Assembly (NCBI GenBank): GCA_013375495.1
Contig: JABXKC010000010.1
Location: 1-64,000 of the forward strand
Length of the DNA: 64,000 nucleotides
From: Promethearchaeota archaeon
Lineage (GTDB): Archaea > Asgardarchaeota > Lokiarchaeia > Sigynarchaeales > SOKP01
Reading direction: 5' to 3'
Within the stretch, counting starts at the first letter, position 1, and each line of letters begins with the position of its first letter. Of the stretch, positions 8,007 to 17,677 are shown in pieces. The notes under the pieces were generated by a model. The model worked only from the letters and a program-made list of their open reading frames with translations, did no database searches and was not told the origin of the DNA. The translations under genes were made by a program, and so were the position numbers.

Positions 8007-9104
8007 ATGAAAAGGATTAAAAGTATTGATATACTTCGAGGTCTCTGTATATTCTACATGACTTTTGGACATCTGGTTAGCTGGTGGATTTCCCAAGCAG
8101 ATTTCTGGTTATATGAATTAATATGGAATTATGGGGCTCCAATAGGTGGTGGGGGATTTTTACTTGTTTCGGGTATGAGCGCCTCAATGTCGTACAAAAG
8201 AAATAAGCTTAAAGCTCAAAATTCTGAAGTATTTAAAATGAGTAAAGCTAGGAATATTTATATGTTGAGAACTATGATTATATTTCTAATCTCTACTTTA
8301 TGGAATATAATGGGTACGCTTTTTATGGGGCTCTCAGGGGTTTGGTTATGGTTTGTTTTACAAACAATTTCAATCTCATTATTTATGGCTTGGCCATTTT
8401 TAAAGACATCTAGAATATTTAGAATATTTATTTGTTTTGTATTCTGGATTAGTAACGAATTTATTTTATATTGGTTAACTCCTTATAGTAATGAACAAAA
8501 CATACTTGGATATCTATTCTATTTTCTTTACAATAGCCCCGATCAAAATGTTATTTTGGGCTACTTTCCGTTCCTCCTCTTAGGAACTGTATTAGGTGAT
8601 GTATTTTTTGAGTTAAATAATTTAGAAGATTTAAAAGAAAAACACGCTTTTGTTAAGAGGAAAGTCCTTATACCAAGTGGGATTTATGGAAGTCTTCTGA
8701 TAACATTTGGTCTTCTGTATAAATTTCCGGATTTTTCAAATAAGACAACATTTTCTTCTCATATGTTTATTATCGGAATAGAACTTATTCTATTAGCTTT
8801 TTTAGTCTATTTTAAAGATTTTAGAGTATCTAATCCACAAAAGAGATTTAAATTCTTTGAGATTTATTCATTTTATTCATTTACTATATTTCTTTCTCAT
8901 CATCTCCTCTACTTCCTATTTCAACCAATTTTTAATATAATTGAGATATGGTTTTTTATAATACCCACATTAATAATATGGACATTTTTCTTTCGATTTA
9001 TTTATAATAAATGGGGAAAATACGCTTCGATAAAATTTTTAATCAATAAAGTTGCTGTTCATCTAGCAGAAAGAACAGATTCAGTCAAAATTGTGAAATC
9101 ATAA
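8007..9104 (+). CDS. Multipass membrane acyltransferase, DUF1624/HGSNAT-like (copy 1)
   Basis: 365 residues with about ten hydrophobic helices. The N-terminal signature RIKSIDILRGLCIFYM, followed by a helix with GHLVSWW, is the hallmark of the DUF1624/heparan-alpha-glucosaminide acetyltransferase superfamily, where the His is thought to carry the acyl group across the membrane. The substrate cannot be read; acylation of a cell-surface sugar or lipid is likely. The next gene is a paralogue with the same signature, 154 bases downstream. Confidence 0.75.
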   Translation: MKRIKSIDILRGLCIFYMTFGHLVSWWISQADFWLYELIWNYGAPIGGGGFLLVSGMSASMSYKRNKLKAQNSEVFKMSKARNIYMLRTMIIFLISTLWNIMGTLFMGLSGVWLWFVLQTISISLFMAWPFLKTSRIFRIFICFVFWISNEFILYWLTPYSNEQNILGYLFYFLYNSPDQNVILGYFPFLLLGTVLGDVFFELNNLEDLKEKHAFVKRKVLIPSGIYGSLLITFGLLYKFPDFSNKTTFSSHMFIIGIELILLAFLVYFKDFRVSNPQKRFKFFEIYSFYSFTIFLSHHLLYFLFQPIFNIIEIWFFIIPTLIIWTFFFRFIYNKWGKYASIKFLINKVAVHLAERTDSVKIVKS

Positions 9105-9258
9105 CATGACGATTTTTTTAATCTTAGCTTTCTAAATCTGGAACTTTCTAAATTTCTGAAATAAACCCTTACTGGGCAAATTTTAATTAAAATTTTATAT
9201 TAAATGTTGAATTTATTAATTTTAATCCTAAACCTTAAGTATTAAATAAGGGGACATA

Positions 9259-10380
9259 ATGCAGAGACTTAAAAGTATTGATATATTTCGCGGATTATGC
9301 ATGAGTTGGATGTTTCTCGGTCATTTGATAGATTGGTGGATTAAACCAGAATTCTTTTGGTTAGAAAGTCTCACTTTTAGTATTTTTGATCCGATAGGAG
9401 CATCAGGCTTTTTATTCATTTCTGGTGTAAGCATGGCATTATCGTATCGAAACCGCATGTACAGAGTTGAAGTATTAAAAGAGATAAAATATTCAAGGGT
9501 AAGACTCTCGTATTATCTTCGAGCCTCTTTTCTATTAATTATAGCTTTAATTTATAACTTGGCTATTGCTTTGACAATAAATGATTTATCGTGGATTTGG
9601 ACTTGGTTTGTCTTAATGACTGCTGCTTTTTCGTTACTAATAGTTTGGCCATTGTTTAAGATTTCAAAGAAATTTAGAATTATAATTGGCTTTTTTATCT
9701 GGCTTATTGGCCAATTTATGTATTATATCTTGGTTCCATTTCAATATCAAGAAAATCTTCAGGGTGTACTATACCACATCTTTTATAACGATTTTACTCA
9801 AGATCCTCTTGTATTATTTTTTCCTTTCTTTCTTTTCGGAACTGTTGTAGGAGATATTATAAATGATTTAAATAATAATGAAAACATAGAAATACGTAGG
9901 AAGAAGATTAAGGAGAGAGTGATTTTCCCCATCGGTGTTATTAGTTTAGTATTAATTTCGATTGGTGCATTATTTAATTTTCCAAATTTTCTTTTTAGGA
10001 GTAGTTTTTCTTGGTTATTATATGCACTAGGTCTTGACTTGATGATCCTATTAATTTTAATAACTTTAGAAGAATTTAAAGTATTTAAGACTAAGAAAAG
10101 TTATCGCGTCTTTTTTTACTTCTCGTACTATTCCTTTACAGTTTATTTAGGACATAATTTCTTATATCTTATTTTTTTCGAAAGTTTAGATTTTATTCAC
10201 ATTTGGATTGCCTCCTTATTAACTTTCGCTATATTTAGCGTGATCTTAAGGCAGATATATAAGAAGTGGGGCTGGAAAGCATCGTTAAAAGCAGTATTAG
10301 GCAAATTGAGTTATAAATTAGCAGGTAAAATTGAAGGAAAAATAAGTGATAAGAGAAAGAAAGGAGGAAGCACACCTTAA
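9259..10380 (+). CDS. Multipass membrane acyltransferase, DUF1624/HGSNAT-like (copy 2)
   Basis: 373 residues, a paralogue of the preceding gene: RLKSIDIFRGLCMSWM, then GHLIDWW, with the same helix pattern. A GGGGA stretch lies just before the ATG. The C-terminus is Lys/Gly-rich and probably cytoplasmic. The two copies differ throughout their length, so this is an old tandem duplication. The gene converges on the NusA-like gene with a gap of 1 base. Confidence 0.75.
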   Translation: MQRLKSIDIFRGLCMSWMFLGHLIDWWIKPEFFWLESLTFSIFDPIGASGFLFISGVSMALSYRNRMYRVEVLKEIKYSRVRLSYYLRASFLLIIALIYNLAIALTINDLSWIWTWFVLMTAAFSLLIVWPLFKISKKFRIIIGFFIWLIGQFMYYILVPFQYQENLQGVLYHIFYNDFTQDPLVLFFPFFLFGTVVGDIINDLNNNENIEIRRKKIKERVIFPIGVISLVLISIGALFNFPNFLFRSSFSWLLYALGLDLMILLILITLEEFKVFKTKKSYRVFFYFSYYSFTVYLGHNFLYLIFFESLDFIHIWIASLLTFAIFSVILRQIYKKWGWKASLKAVLGKLSYKLAGKIEGKISDKRKKGGSTP

Positions 10381-10381
10381 T

Positions 10382-10891
10382 TTATACAGTGGTAAGACTA
10401 CATCTTAATTCTAGTGGGTGACTTTCGATTTTATTAAAGGGATAATTCAAAGTTATATAATTCCTAAAAATATGATTCACAGCTTTTATATAGCTACCAT
10501 CAATTCCAACAGCAACAGCTCTGTCTACATTAAATAAAAATAATACATCAATTATATCTCTAGTTGGGCTTTCAATCAGCACTACATTATGAATGTATGT
10601 ATCCTCAAAAAAACTGAAAATTAATCTAATTAATGTTGGTTCTTCATGGATAATTAATATTTTTCTCCTTTTCATTAAATATCGTAATTTTCTAGAATAC
10701 AATTTTGCTGCAAAGTGATCACCTGACTTAACAAAAAAGAAAATAAATTCATTTATACGAATTACACATACGGGAAAAATACTTGTGATCTCATAGAAGA
10801 ATTTTATTAGTTTTAGTTCGGGATTAAAGAAATGTTTTTTAATATTTATGATTTGATTAAAAAACAGATGATTAATGTTAGAATTAGACAT
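10382..10891 (-). CDS. Diverged archaeal NusA-like double-KH protein
   Basis: 169 residues. The layout matches archaeal NusA: LIKFFYEITSIFPVCVIR, then a strand IFFFVKSGD, then a second KH domain around AVAVGIDGSYIKAVNHIF. Archaeal NusA proteins are short two-KH RNA-binding transcription factors lacking the bacterial N-terminal domain. The GxxG loop of the first KH is degraded (SGDHF region); the second has VGIDGSYI rather than IGKGGxNI. RNA binding may therefore be altered. The call rests on pattern similarity over the whole length. Confidence 0.5.
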   Translation of the reverse strand: MSNSNINHLFFNQIINIKKHFFNPELKLIKFFYEITSIFPVCVIRINEFIFFFVKSGDHFAAKLYSRKLRYLMKRRKILIIHEEPTLIRLIFSFFEDTYIHNVVLIESPTRDIIDVLFLFNVDRAVAVGIDGSYIKAVNHIFRNYITLNYPFNKIESHPLELRCSLTTV

Positions 10892-11010
10892 ATTTAATTA
10901 ATTTCTTACTTTAAGAATTTAAAAGTCACATTTTTAACAAATCAATAAAGATTTTTTATAATTCTCATCATTAAAAAGAATTGAACCTATGGTAATATAA
11001 AATTAAAGAT

Positions 11011-11805
11011 ATGAAAGAGCGATTGGATATTCTTCTTGTTGAGAGAAGATTAGTGGAAAGTAGAGGAAAAGCGCAGTGGTTGATAAAAAAAGGTTATGTA
11101 ATCGTAAATGAGAGGAATATAATTAAACCCAGCAAACGGATCGAGAATAATTCTTCTATTAGATTAACTAGAAAATTCCCCTATGTTGGAAGAGGAGGTC
11201 TTAAATTGGAAGCTGCTCTGAATAATTTTTCGATTGCTGTTGGAGGGAAGATATGTGCTGACATTGGTGCTTCAGTTGGAGGTTTTACAGATTGTTTGTT
11301 ACAAAATGGAGCAGCAAAAGTATATGTAGTAGACACTGCGAAAGATTTACTGCATCCTTCTTTAATATGTAAGAACGAAAAAATAGTTGAATTCTTAGGG
11401 GTTGATGCGAGAAAATTGAGTTTATTACCCACCAAAGTAGATATTGTTACTGTTGATATAACTTTCTCTTCGCTTAAATCAGTTCTTCCAAACATTAAGA
11501 ATTACTTGAAAAAAGATGGAGATATAATTGTCTTAGTTAAACCCCTTTTTGAATCAAATTTTCAAAATGAAAAAAGCTTTAAAATAATAAGAAATATTAA
11601 CGTTCTAAAGAGAATTTTATGGGATTTAATAGAATGGAATATCAATAATTCCTTCTTTCCTAAGGGTTTAATGGTTTCTCCACTTTTAGGAAAAGGGGGA
11701 TCCATAGAGTTTTTAATCCATATTCGAATTGATAAAGAATATCTTACTAATTTTGAAGAGCTATTAAATGCAGCTTTTAAAGATGTCGAGAAATTAAAAT
11801 TTTAG
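11011..11805 (+). CDS. tlyA: TlyA-family rRNA 2'-O-methyltransferase (S4 plus FtsJ domains)
   Basis: 264 residues, family length. An S4 RNA-binding domain (1-60, LVESRGKAQWLIKKGYV) is followed by the family signature VGRGGLKLEAAL. A SAM-binding Rossmann fold comes next (ADIGASVGGFTDCLL). Conserved positions follow: VTVDITFSSL, LVKPLFE and a late Glu in SIEFLIH. In bacteria TlyA makes 2'-O-methylcytidine in 16S and 23S rRNA; archaeal members are known. It is convergent with the DUF362 gene, overlapping it by 4 bases. Confidence 0.88.
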   Translation: MKERLDILLVERRLVESRGKAQWLIKKGYVIVNERNIIKPSKRIENNSSIRLTRKFPYVGRGGLKLEAALNNFSIAVGGKICADIGASVGGFTDCLLQNGAAKVYVVDTAKDLLHPSLICKNEKIVEFLGVDARKLSLLPTKVDIVTVDITFSSLKSVLPNIKNYLKKDGDIIVLVKPLFESNFQNEKSFKIIRNINVLKRILWDLIEWNINNSFFPKGLMVSPLLGKGGSIEFLIHIRIDKEYLTNFEELLNAAFKDVEKLKF

Positions 11806-12971
11806 ATACTTGGATAGTTTTTGAAAAGTTTTCCCCAACTAGTTTTTAAAAATCCATTTATTCTTTTTTTACCAATTGTTGGATACCATAACACATCGTG
11901 AAATACTAAAGAACTTAATATTGGTAATGTAAAGAAGATCTTGTTATGCATTAATGGATTTAAAAACCTTAAAGCTCCTTTTCTAACCATTTGGTCCCCC
12001 CAAATTACGAGACTTCGCTTTACTTTAAAATTCCAATTTATGTTCGATACATTCTCTCCAATTATCTCAATTTCTTTGAAGTCTCCACATCCTAATCCTT
12101 CATCATGAGCTAATTTAATAGCGGGTAAACTTAATGGTTCAAATCCTAATAATTTAGCAACGACAGTGTCGACTGCAACTTGATCGTATCCCGCGAGGAG
12201 ATAATTTTTAATTCGAGGAATCATTGTTCTTGGTCCAGCTCCATCGCCACACACAGTTCCATCAACTATTGCCATAATGTTTGGGTGTATTTGTTTTTGA
12301 ATTATTAATAAATCAACTAAAACTTCAGACATAAATTGATGGCTAAAATGTCTGCGTTTAGTTAAAAGCCCTCCGAATGCATTTTTCATAGCGCAAGTTA
12401 TTCCTCCGTTCTTCATTTCTTCTTTAGTTTGGTCTAACGTGCCCCCAATAGCTCCGGTGTGACCATGAGTTTTCATAGTAGGAAGATGAATTATAGGTTT
12501 ACCAACGTAAAATTCGGGAATTCTAAAACCTTTAGGAAATATTTTAGAGTCAAGGACGTGTAGTTCTTTATTTTTTAATGCAATAAATTTGTGTCTTAAC
12601 GATTCGTACGGTACAAAAGGAATCCTGGTTAAAGGGACAAACCATACTCCGTATCGATTTATGATAGGTTTCCACTTATTTCCTTTTAAACCCTTTTCTA
12701 TGTTTGTTACAACAGTCCGATTTTCAGCAGTGAAGATTTTTTTTGGATCGAAACCATCCTCTATCATAGTTTTAAGTACCCCTTCTACTTGCCATGGTGG
12801 ACTAGAGCACGAAGGGAAGAATTTAGACCAGCTTAAATTTAATTTTAGGATATTTTTCGAATTTTTATCATATACTTTCTCAAATTGAGCTAAATGCATT
12901 AATTTACTATAATCCTCTAAAACAGTTTTAGGAGATGTTTTTACTACAAAAATCTGGGATGTATTAGACAT
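11802..12971 (-). CDS. DUF362 family protein
   Basis: 389 residues. The order of motifs fits DUF362: IHLPTMKTHGHTGAIGG, then AMKNAFGGL, then VDGTVCGDGAGP and VAVDTVVAKLLG. No ferredoxin-type Cys cluster is present, although some relatives have one. The biochemical role of DUF362 is not established. The gene stands alone on the minus strand. Confidence 0.75.
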   Translation of the reverse strand: MSNTSQIFVVKTSPKTVLEDYSKLMHLAQFEKVYDKNSKNILKLNLSWSKFFPSCSSPPWQVEGVLKTMIEDGFDPKKIFTAENRTVVTNIEKGLKGNKWKPIINRYGVWFVPLTRIPFVPYESLRHKFIALKNKELHVLDSKIFPKGFRIPEFYVGKPIIHLPTMKTHGHTGAIGGTLDQTKEEMKNGGITCAMKNAFGGLLTKRRHFSHQFMSEVLVDLLIIQKQIHPNIMAIVDGTVCGDGAGPRTMIPRIKNYLLAGYDQVAVDTVVAKLLGFEPLSLPAIKLAHDEGLGCGDFKEIEIIGENVSNINWNFKVKRSLVIWGDQMVRKGALRFLNPLMHNKIFFTLPILSSLVFHDVLWYPTIGKKRINGFLKTSWGKLFKNYPSI

Positions 12972-13084
12972 GATTAGTTACTAAAAAGATGAACATTTTA
13001 TTTTTTTTACGCAATTTCTGAATTTAGAAATTGATATGAAAATAGAAAAAGATATGTTGTTTTTTACTAACTGAAAGTGTCTAA

Positions 13085-14194
13085 TTAGTCGGAAATATAT
13101 TCCATTCCTTCATACGACTTTTTTTTTTCGCTTAACGGTGCACACATCATATAGTGTTCTCCCCCTAGATCGATCCTTTTGGGATTGTTTACATCGCATC
13201 CTGCATGATTTCCTTTCTCGTAACATCTTGGATGAAAAGCACATCCACTTGGAGGATTTACTGGGCTAGGAACATCGCCCTCTAAAATAATTCTATTTGT
13301 TTTTGAGCCAGGATCGAAGGTTGGTCTTGCTGAGAGTAACGCTTTAGTATAAGGATGAGTTGGATTGTAAAATACTTCATCTATGGTTCCTCCTTCGACG
13401 AACTTACCTAAATACATTACTTGAATTCGATCAGCGATATGTTGAATAACACTTAAATCGTGGGTTATGAATAGGTATGACAATCCAAATCTTTTTTGAA
13501 GTTCTTTTAATAAATTTAAAATCTGTGCTTGAACTGATACATCTAACGCGGATGTAGGTTCGTCTAGAATAATTACTTCAGGATTACAAGCTAAAGCTCT
13601 AGCAATAACTATCCTTTGTTTTTGTCCTCCTGAAAATTCGTGAGCGTATCGATCTAAATGTTCTGCTTTCATTGAAACGGTTTCTAGTAGTTCAAGGACT
13701 CTTCTTCGGATCTCCTTCTTTTTTTTTACACCAGATAATAATCTAAGAGGTTCACCAATAATATTGACTATCTTCCAACGAGGATTTAAAGAAGAATCGG
13801 GATCCTGAAATACCATTTGAATCTTTTTACGTAATTTACTAGTAAATTGAAGATCGCTGTCATTTTGAATGGATTCTGTTTTCTTAAATTTACCCCTAAA
13901 CCCTTTATCCTTTATTAATTTTTGATTTTTATAATATATGTCTCCTGATTCAGCTTCAACCAAATTCAAAAGAGTGTTTCCAATTGTAGTTTTACCGCAT
14001 CCGCTTTCTCCGACTAATCCAACTGTTTCATTCTTACGAATATCAAAACTGACTCCATCAACAGCTTTAACTACACCAATTTTTCTTTTAAACATACCTC
14101 CTAAAATGGGGAAGTAGGTCTTAAGATCTCTAACTGAAAGGAGGATATCTTCGTCCACCCGTTCTACATCCATTTTTTCTTCAATTAATGTCAT
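13085..14194 (-). CDS. oppF: Oligopeptide ABC transporter ATP-binding protein OppF
   Basis: 369 residues. The Walker A motif is GESGCGKTT, the Q-loop lies in VFQDPDSSLNPR, the ABC signature is EFSGGQKQR, the Walker B motif is VIILDEPTSALD, and the H-loop is ITHDLSV. The C-terminal oligopeptide-transporter extension with the Fe-S-like Cys motif (CAFHPRCYEKGNHAGC) is present. A 20-25 residue charged insert lies between Walker A and the Q-loop. It is the last gene of the opp operon, 37 bases after oppD. Confidence 0.92.
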   Translation of the reverse strand: MTLIEEKMDVERVDEDILLSVRDLKTYFPILGGMFKRKIGVVKAVDGVSFDIRKNETVGLVGESGCGKTTIGNTLLNLVEAESGDIYYKNQKLIKDKGFRGKFKKTESIQNDSDLQFTSKLRKKIQMVFQDPDSSLNPRWKIVNIIGEPLRLLSGVKKKKEIRRRVLELLETVSMKAEHLDRYAHEFSGGQKQRIVIARALACNPEVIILDEPTSALDVSVQAQILNLLKELQKRFGLSYLFITHDLSVIQHIADRIQVMYLGKFVEGGTIDEVFYNPTHPYTKALLSARPTFDPGSKTNRIILEGDVPSPVNPPSGCAFHPRCYEKGNHAGCDVNNPKRIDLGGEHYMMCAPLSEKKKSYEGMEYISD

Positions 14195-14231
14195 TTTTTT
14201 TACCTTTATCTGATTTGTATTATTCTACTAA

Positions 14232-15500
14232 TTAAACTTTATACGAGGCATCATCCTCTTTGTTAGACCACACATATTTAGGGGAATTTTTATATCTATC
14301 ATCGAATAAATGGCATGCAACAAAATACTTATCCCCTATTTCGATAAGTCTTGTTTTTACCTTATCGCATATCTCCATTCTTTCATCGCATCTCGAGTGA
14401 AATCTACAACCAGACGGGGGAAAGATCAAATTAGGGACCATTCCTCTAATTACATGTAATTTTTGATCTCTCTTTTCGATACTTGGAATCGCACTTATTA
14501 GTCCAATAGTATAAGGGTGGCGTGGATTACTAAACAAATCTTTTGCTGTTGCATATTCAACAATGCTTCCGCTATACATGACCGCAACGCGATCACACAT
14601 TTCAGCAATAATACCTAAATCATGAGTGATCATCAAAATTGATGTTTCGAATTTATTCTTTAAATTCTTCATTAAATCGAGTATTTGAGCTTGAATAGTA
14701 ACATCTAAAGCAGTTGTAGGCTCATCAGCGATTAGTAAATCAGGATTACAAGAAAGTGCCATTGCAATCATGACTCTCTGCCTCATACCACCACTTAACT
14801 CGTGAGGATATCGTGTTAAAATCCCTCTAGCATCAGCAATCCCTACTTCTTGTATAATTTGCTCCGCATTATCTAGAATAACATCTTTTATCACAGGTAA
14901 GTGGCTTGTCTCTGCTTTTAGTTTCTTAATTTCTTTTTGAAATTCGATTATTTCTTCTCCAGTTGATTCTCTTTCTTTTAATTGAGTTTTTAATTCTTTT
15001 ATTGTATTCTTTTTATTTTTTCGTTCTAATAATCGTTCATCCAATTCTTTTTTAAGAATATCATGTTGATGCAAGAGAAAAACTTCTGAAATTTGATCTC
15101 CGACTGAAATCACCGGATTTAAAGAATTAAGAGGATCTTGAAAAATCATTGTTATGTTTTTACCTCGGAAACTCCTCATTTCAGCTTCTGTCAAATCTAA
15201 TAGATTCTGACCTTTATATTTAATAGAGCCTTCAATAATTTTTCCGGGTTCTCTTACAAGCCGTAAGATTGAAAGTGCTGTAACAGATTTTCCACATCCA
15301 GTTTCTCCGACTAAACCTATTACTTCATTTTTATAAATATCAAAAGAAACTTCATCAACTGCTTTAACTACTCCTTCTTCCGTATAAAAATATGTCCTAA
15401 CTTTGTCTATTTCAAGCAATTTTTCCGCTTTTTCACCGGATGCTTCTGATTCGACCAGGGTTTCCTTTTCCGAAATATGTTTATTTTCAGTAATATTCAT
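14232..15500 (-). CDS. oppD: Oligopeptide ABC transporter ATP-binding protein OppD with coiled-coil insert
   Basis: 422 residues, about 90 longer than usual. The Walker A motif is GETGCGKS, the Q-loop FQDPLNSLNP, the signature ELSGGMRQR, the Walker B LLIADEPTTALD, and the C-terminal Cys motif is CRFHSRCDERMEIC. The extra length is a Lys/Glu-rich insert of about 65 residues between the Q-loop and signature (around ERKNKKNTIKELKTQLK), predicted as coiled coil. It lies in the helical subdomain that contacts the permeases. It works with OppF to drive peptide uptake. Confidence 0.92.
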   Translation of the reverse strand: MNITENKHISEKETLVESEASGEKAEKLLEIDKVRTYFYTEEGVVKAVDEVSFDIYKNEVIGLVGETGCGKSVTALSILRLVREPGKIIEGSIKYKGQNLLDLTEAEMRSFRGKNITMIFQDPLNSLNPVISVGDQISEVFLLHQHDILKKELDERLLERKNKKNTIKELKTQLKERESTGEEIIEFQKEIKKLKAETSHLPVIKDVILDNAEQIIQEVGIADARGILTRYPHELSGGMRQRVMIAMALSCNPDLLIADEPTTALDVTIQAQILDLMKNLKNKFETSILMITHDLGIIAEMCDRVAVMYSGSIVEYATAKDLFSNPRHPYTIGLISAIPSIEKRDQKLHVIRGMVPNLIFPPSGCRFHSRCDERMEICDKVKTRLIEIGDKYFVACHLFDDRYKNSPKYVWSNKEDDASYKV

Positions 15501-15550
15501 TTTTATCTTTTACCAGACAATTATTAAATTTGTATAATATAAAAAAAATC

Positions 15551-16552
15551 TTATAGGTTTCTCAATCTTGGGTCTAAAGCATCTCTTAATCCATCTCCAA
15601 TTAACATAAAGCCCAAAACGGTAAATATTATCATTAATCCCGGCCAAAATGATGCCCATGGAGCATTAACTAAATGCCCGCGTCCGATATCTATATCTCT
15701 ACCCCATTCAATCAGATGGGGATCGCTGTATCCCAAGAATGCCAGTCCTGCAAAACTCAAAATAACTCCTCCAATATCAAATGTAAAGGAAATTATTATT
15801 GGCTGAATACAATTTGGCATGATATGTCTAAACATAATTCTCCAATTTTTAGCTCCAGAAACTCTTGCTGCTTCTACATAAGGTAATTCTTTTGCTTGTA
15901 GGACACTAGCCCGAATTAGTCGCGAATAATATGGAATTCCTAAAATTCCATACGCTAAAATGATATACTCCATTCTACGACCTAATACTCCAATTAAAAC
16001 AATAGCAAAAATTAATCCTGGAAATGCAAAGAAGATATCAGAAATTCTCATTATTACCGAATCGACCCAACCTCCAAAATAGGCAGCGATAATTCCAAAG
16101 ATAACTCCTACTACAACGCTTAATGTTATAGCGGGTAATGCGATTGTTAACGAAGACCTTGCCCCCCATATCATACGCGCAAGAATATCCCTTCCAAAAT
16201 TAGTTTGACCTAGTGGGTGTTCGGGAGATGGTGGATTCCATGATCCGCTAAAAACTCCATCTGCTACCCTAAAAGTGTATGGTGAAATCCAAGGAGCAAA
16301 TACAGCAAAAGTAACTATAACAAAGACAATACTAATTCCTATTATAGTCAAAACCGATTTTAATCTCCTGATAAATTTTCGTTTGCTAATTGTTTTTTCA
16401 TACTCTTGTTCACGAATAGTAAGTTCTTCTATTCTATAGCCTGGGACAAATAAAAATTTTAAATTTGAACCCATCCATTTAAAAATCTTTTTTACTATAT
16501 TTTTTTCTTTTCTTTCCTCTAATTCAAATTCTTGTTCAACTAATTGTGTCAT
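15551..16552 (-). CDS. oppC: Oligopeptide ABC transporter permease OppC
   Basis: 333 residues with an N-terminal cytoplasmic stretch, one early membrane helix, and a periplasmic segment with PPSPEHPLGQTNFGRDIL, the OppC/DppC signature. Five further helices with the binding-protein-dependent transport loop (ARVSGAKNWRIMFRHI) follow. It forms the channel with OppB. The gap to oppB is 42 bases, to oppD 50 bases. Confidence 0.92.
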   Translation of the reverse strand: MTQLVEQEFELEERKEKNIVKKIFKWMGSNLKFLFVPGYRIEELTIREQEYEKTISKRKFIRRLKSVLTIIGISIVFVIVTFAVFAPWISPYTFRVADGVFSGSWNPPSPEHPLGQTNFGRDILARMIWGARSSLTIALPAITLSVVVGVIFGIIAAYFGGWVDSVIMRISDIFFAFPGLIFAIVLIGVLGRRMEYIILAYGILGIPYYSRLIRASVLQAKELPYVEAARVSGAKNWRIMFRHIMPNCIQPIIISFTFDIGGVILSFAGLAFLGYSDPHLIEWGRDIDIGRGHLVNAPWASFWPGLMIIFTVLGFMLIGDGLRDALDPRLRNL

Positions 16553-16594
16553 TTTTTAAGGATCAACTCTTTATTTTCTTATTTTCTTAAATGA

Positions 16595-17611
16595 TCAATA
16601 TTTTATGCGGGGATCAAGATGGGCATAGAGTAAATCGGTAAATAAGTTCACTGCAATAAAGATAATAGTAATCACAAATACAATAGCATTTATCACATAA
16701 TAATCTCTGTCCACTATAGCACGTAGCAATAATTCTCCCACTCCATGCAAATTGAAAGTTGTTTCAGTCAAAACAGCACCTCCAAGCAAGCCTCCTATGT
16801 TTAAACCTATTACTGTGACTGTTGGGATTAAGGCATTTTTTTTTGCGTGTTTATTTATTACATCTTTTTCACGACAACCTTTTGCCCTGGCAGTTCTTAC
16901 ATAATCTTGTTGAAGAACTTCTAACATGCTGGAACGTGTCTGTCTAGTTATAGAAGCTAATGTGATAAATGATAAACAGAGAACGGGAAGAGCTAAATGA
17001 TATAAATAATCTGTTACAATATACCATTCACCAGACACCAAAGAATCTATTATTCTGAATCCTGTTAGAAATTCCGGGTCACCATAGGTAAGAGTTTTAT
17101 ACCCTATCGCGGGAAATAAATTTAATCTATAGGCTAAGGTTAATTGTAATATTAATCCGAGCCAAAAAATAGGTATTGAAACCCCAATCAGAGCAGCACC
17201 TCTCAATATAGTATCTCTTGCCTTGTTTCTATGCGTTGCCGATATTACACCGGTTTTAATACCGATAAAGGAAGCTATAATCATGGAAAATAGTGCAATA
17301 TCTATTGTTCTTGGAAATCTTTGCCAAATTAATTCCCAAACTGCTTGACCTTTATTTATCGATACAGAAATGCCCCAATTTCCGGTAAAAAGATTGCCTA
17401 TATATATAAAAAATTGTTGCCATATAGGGAGATCAAAACCCAAACGGCGTAGAGCTGCATCATATTGTGCTTGTGTGTATATTTGTGGAAGATGGGCTAA
17501 AACAGGGTCACCGGGCATCATTCTTGATAATACAAACGTAATTAATAAAACTCCGAATAGCACAGGTATCATAACTAGAAGTCTTCTCAATATGTATTTT
17601 ACCATACTCAT
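16595..17611 (-). CDS. oppB: Oligopeptide ABC transporter permease OppB
   Basis: 338 residues. It starts with the typical YILRRLLVMIPVLFGV helix, followed by FVLSRMMPGDP and six membrane segments in total. The EAA loop (RTARAKGCREKDVINKHAKK) contacts the ATPases. It pairs with OppC. It lies 66 bases downstream of an unknown four-helix membrane gene. Confidence 0.92.
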   Translation of the reverse strand: MSMVKYILRRLLVMIPVLFGVLLITFVLSRMMPGDPVLAHLPQIYTQAQYDAALRRLGFDLPIWQQFFIYIGNLFTGNWGISVSINKGQAVWELIWQRFPRTIDIALFSMIIASFIGIKTGVISATHRNKARDTILRGAALIGVSIPIFWLGLILQLTLAYRLNLFPAIGYKTLTYGDPEFLTGFRIIDSLVSGEWYIVTDYLYHLALPVLCLSFITLASITRQTRSSMLEVLQQDYVRTARAKGCREKDVINKHAKKNALIPTVTVIGLNIGGLLGGAVLTETTFNLHGVGELLLRAIVDRDYYVINAIVFVITIIFIAVNLFTDLLYAHLDPRIKY

Positions 17612-17677
17612 TTTTTATCAGTCCCCATAGTAAGTTTAATTTAATTTAATAATTATAGAATTTTTATTCATGTCGAC

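Noticed and set aside
15674..15886. A 70-codon plus-strand frame inside oppC
   Set aside because: It is the antisense shadow of a conserved permease gene.
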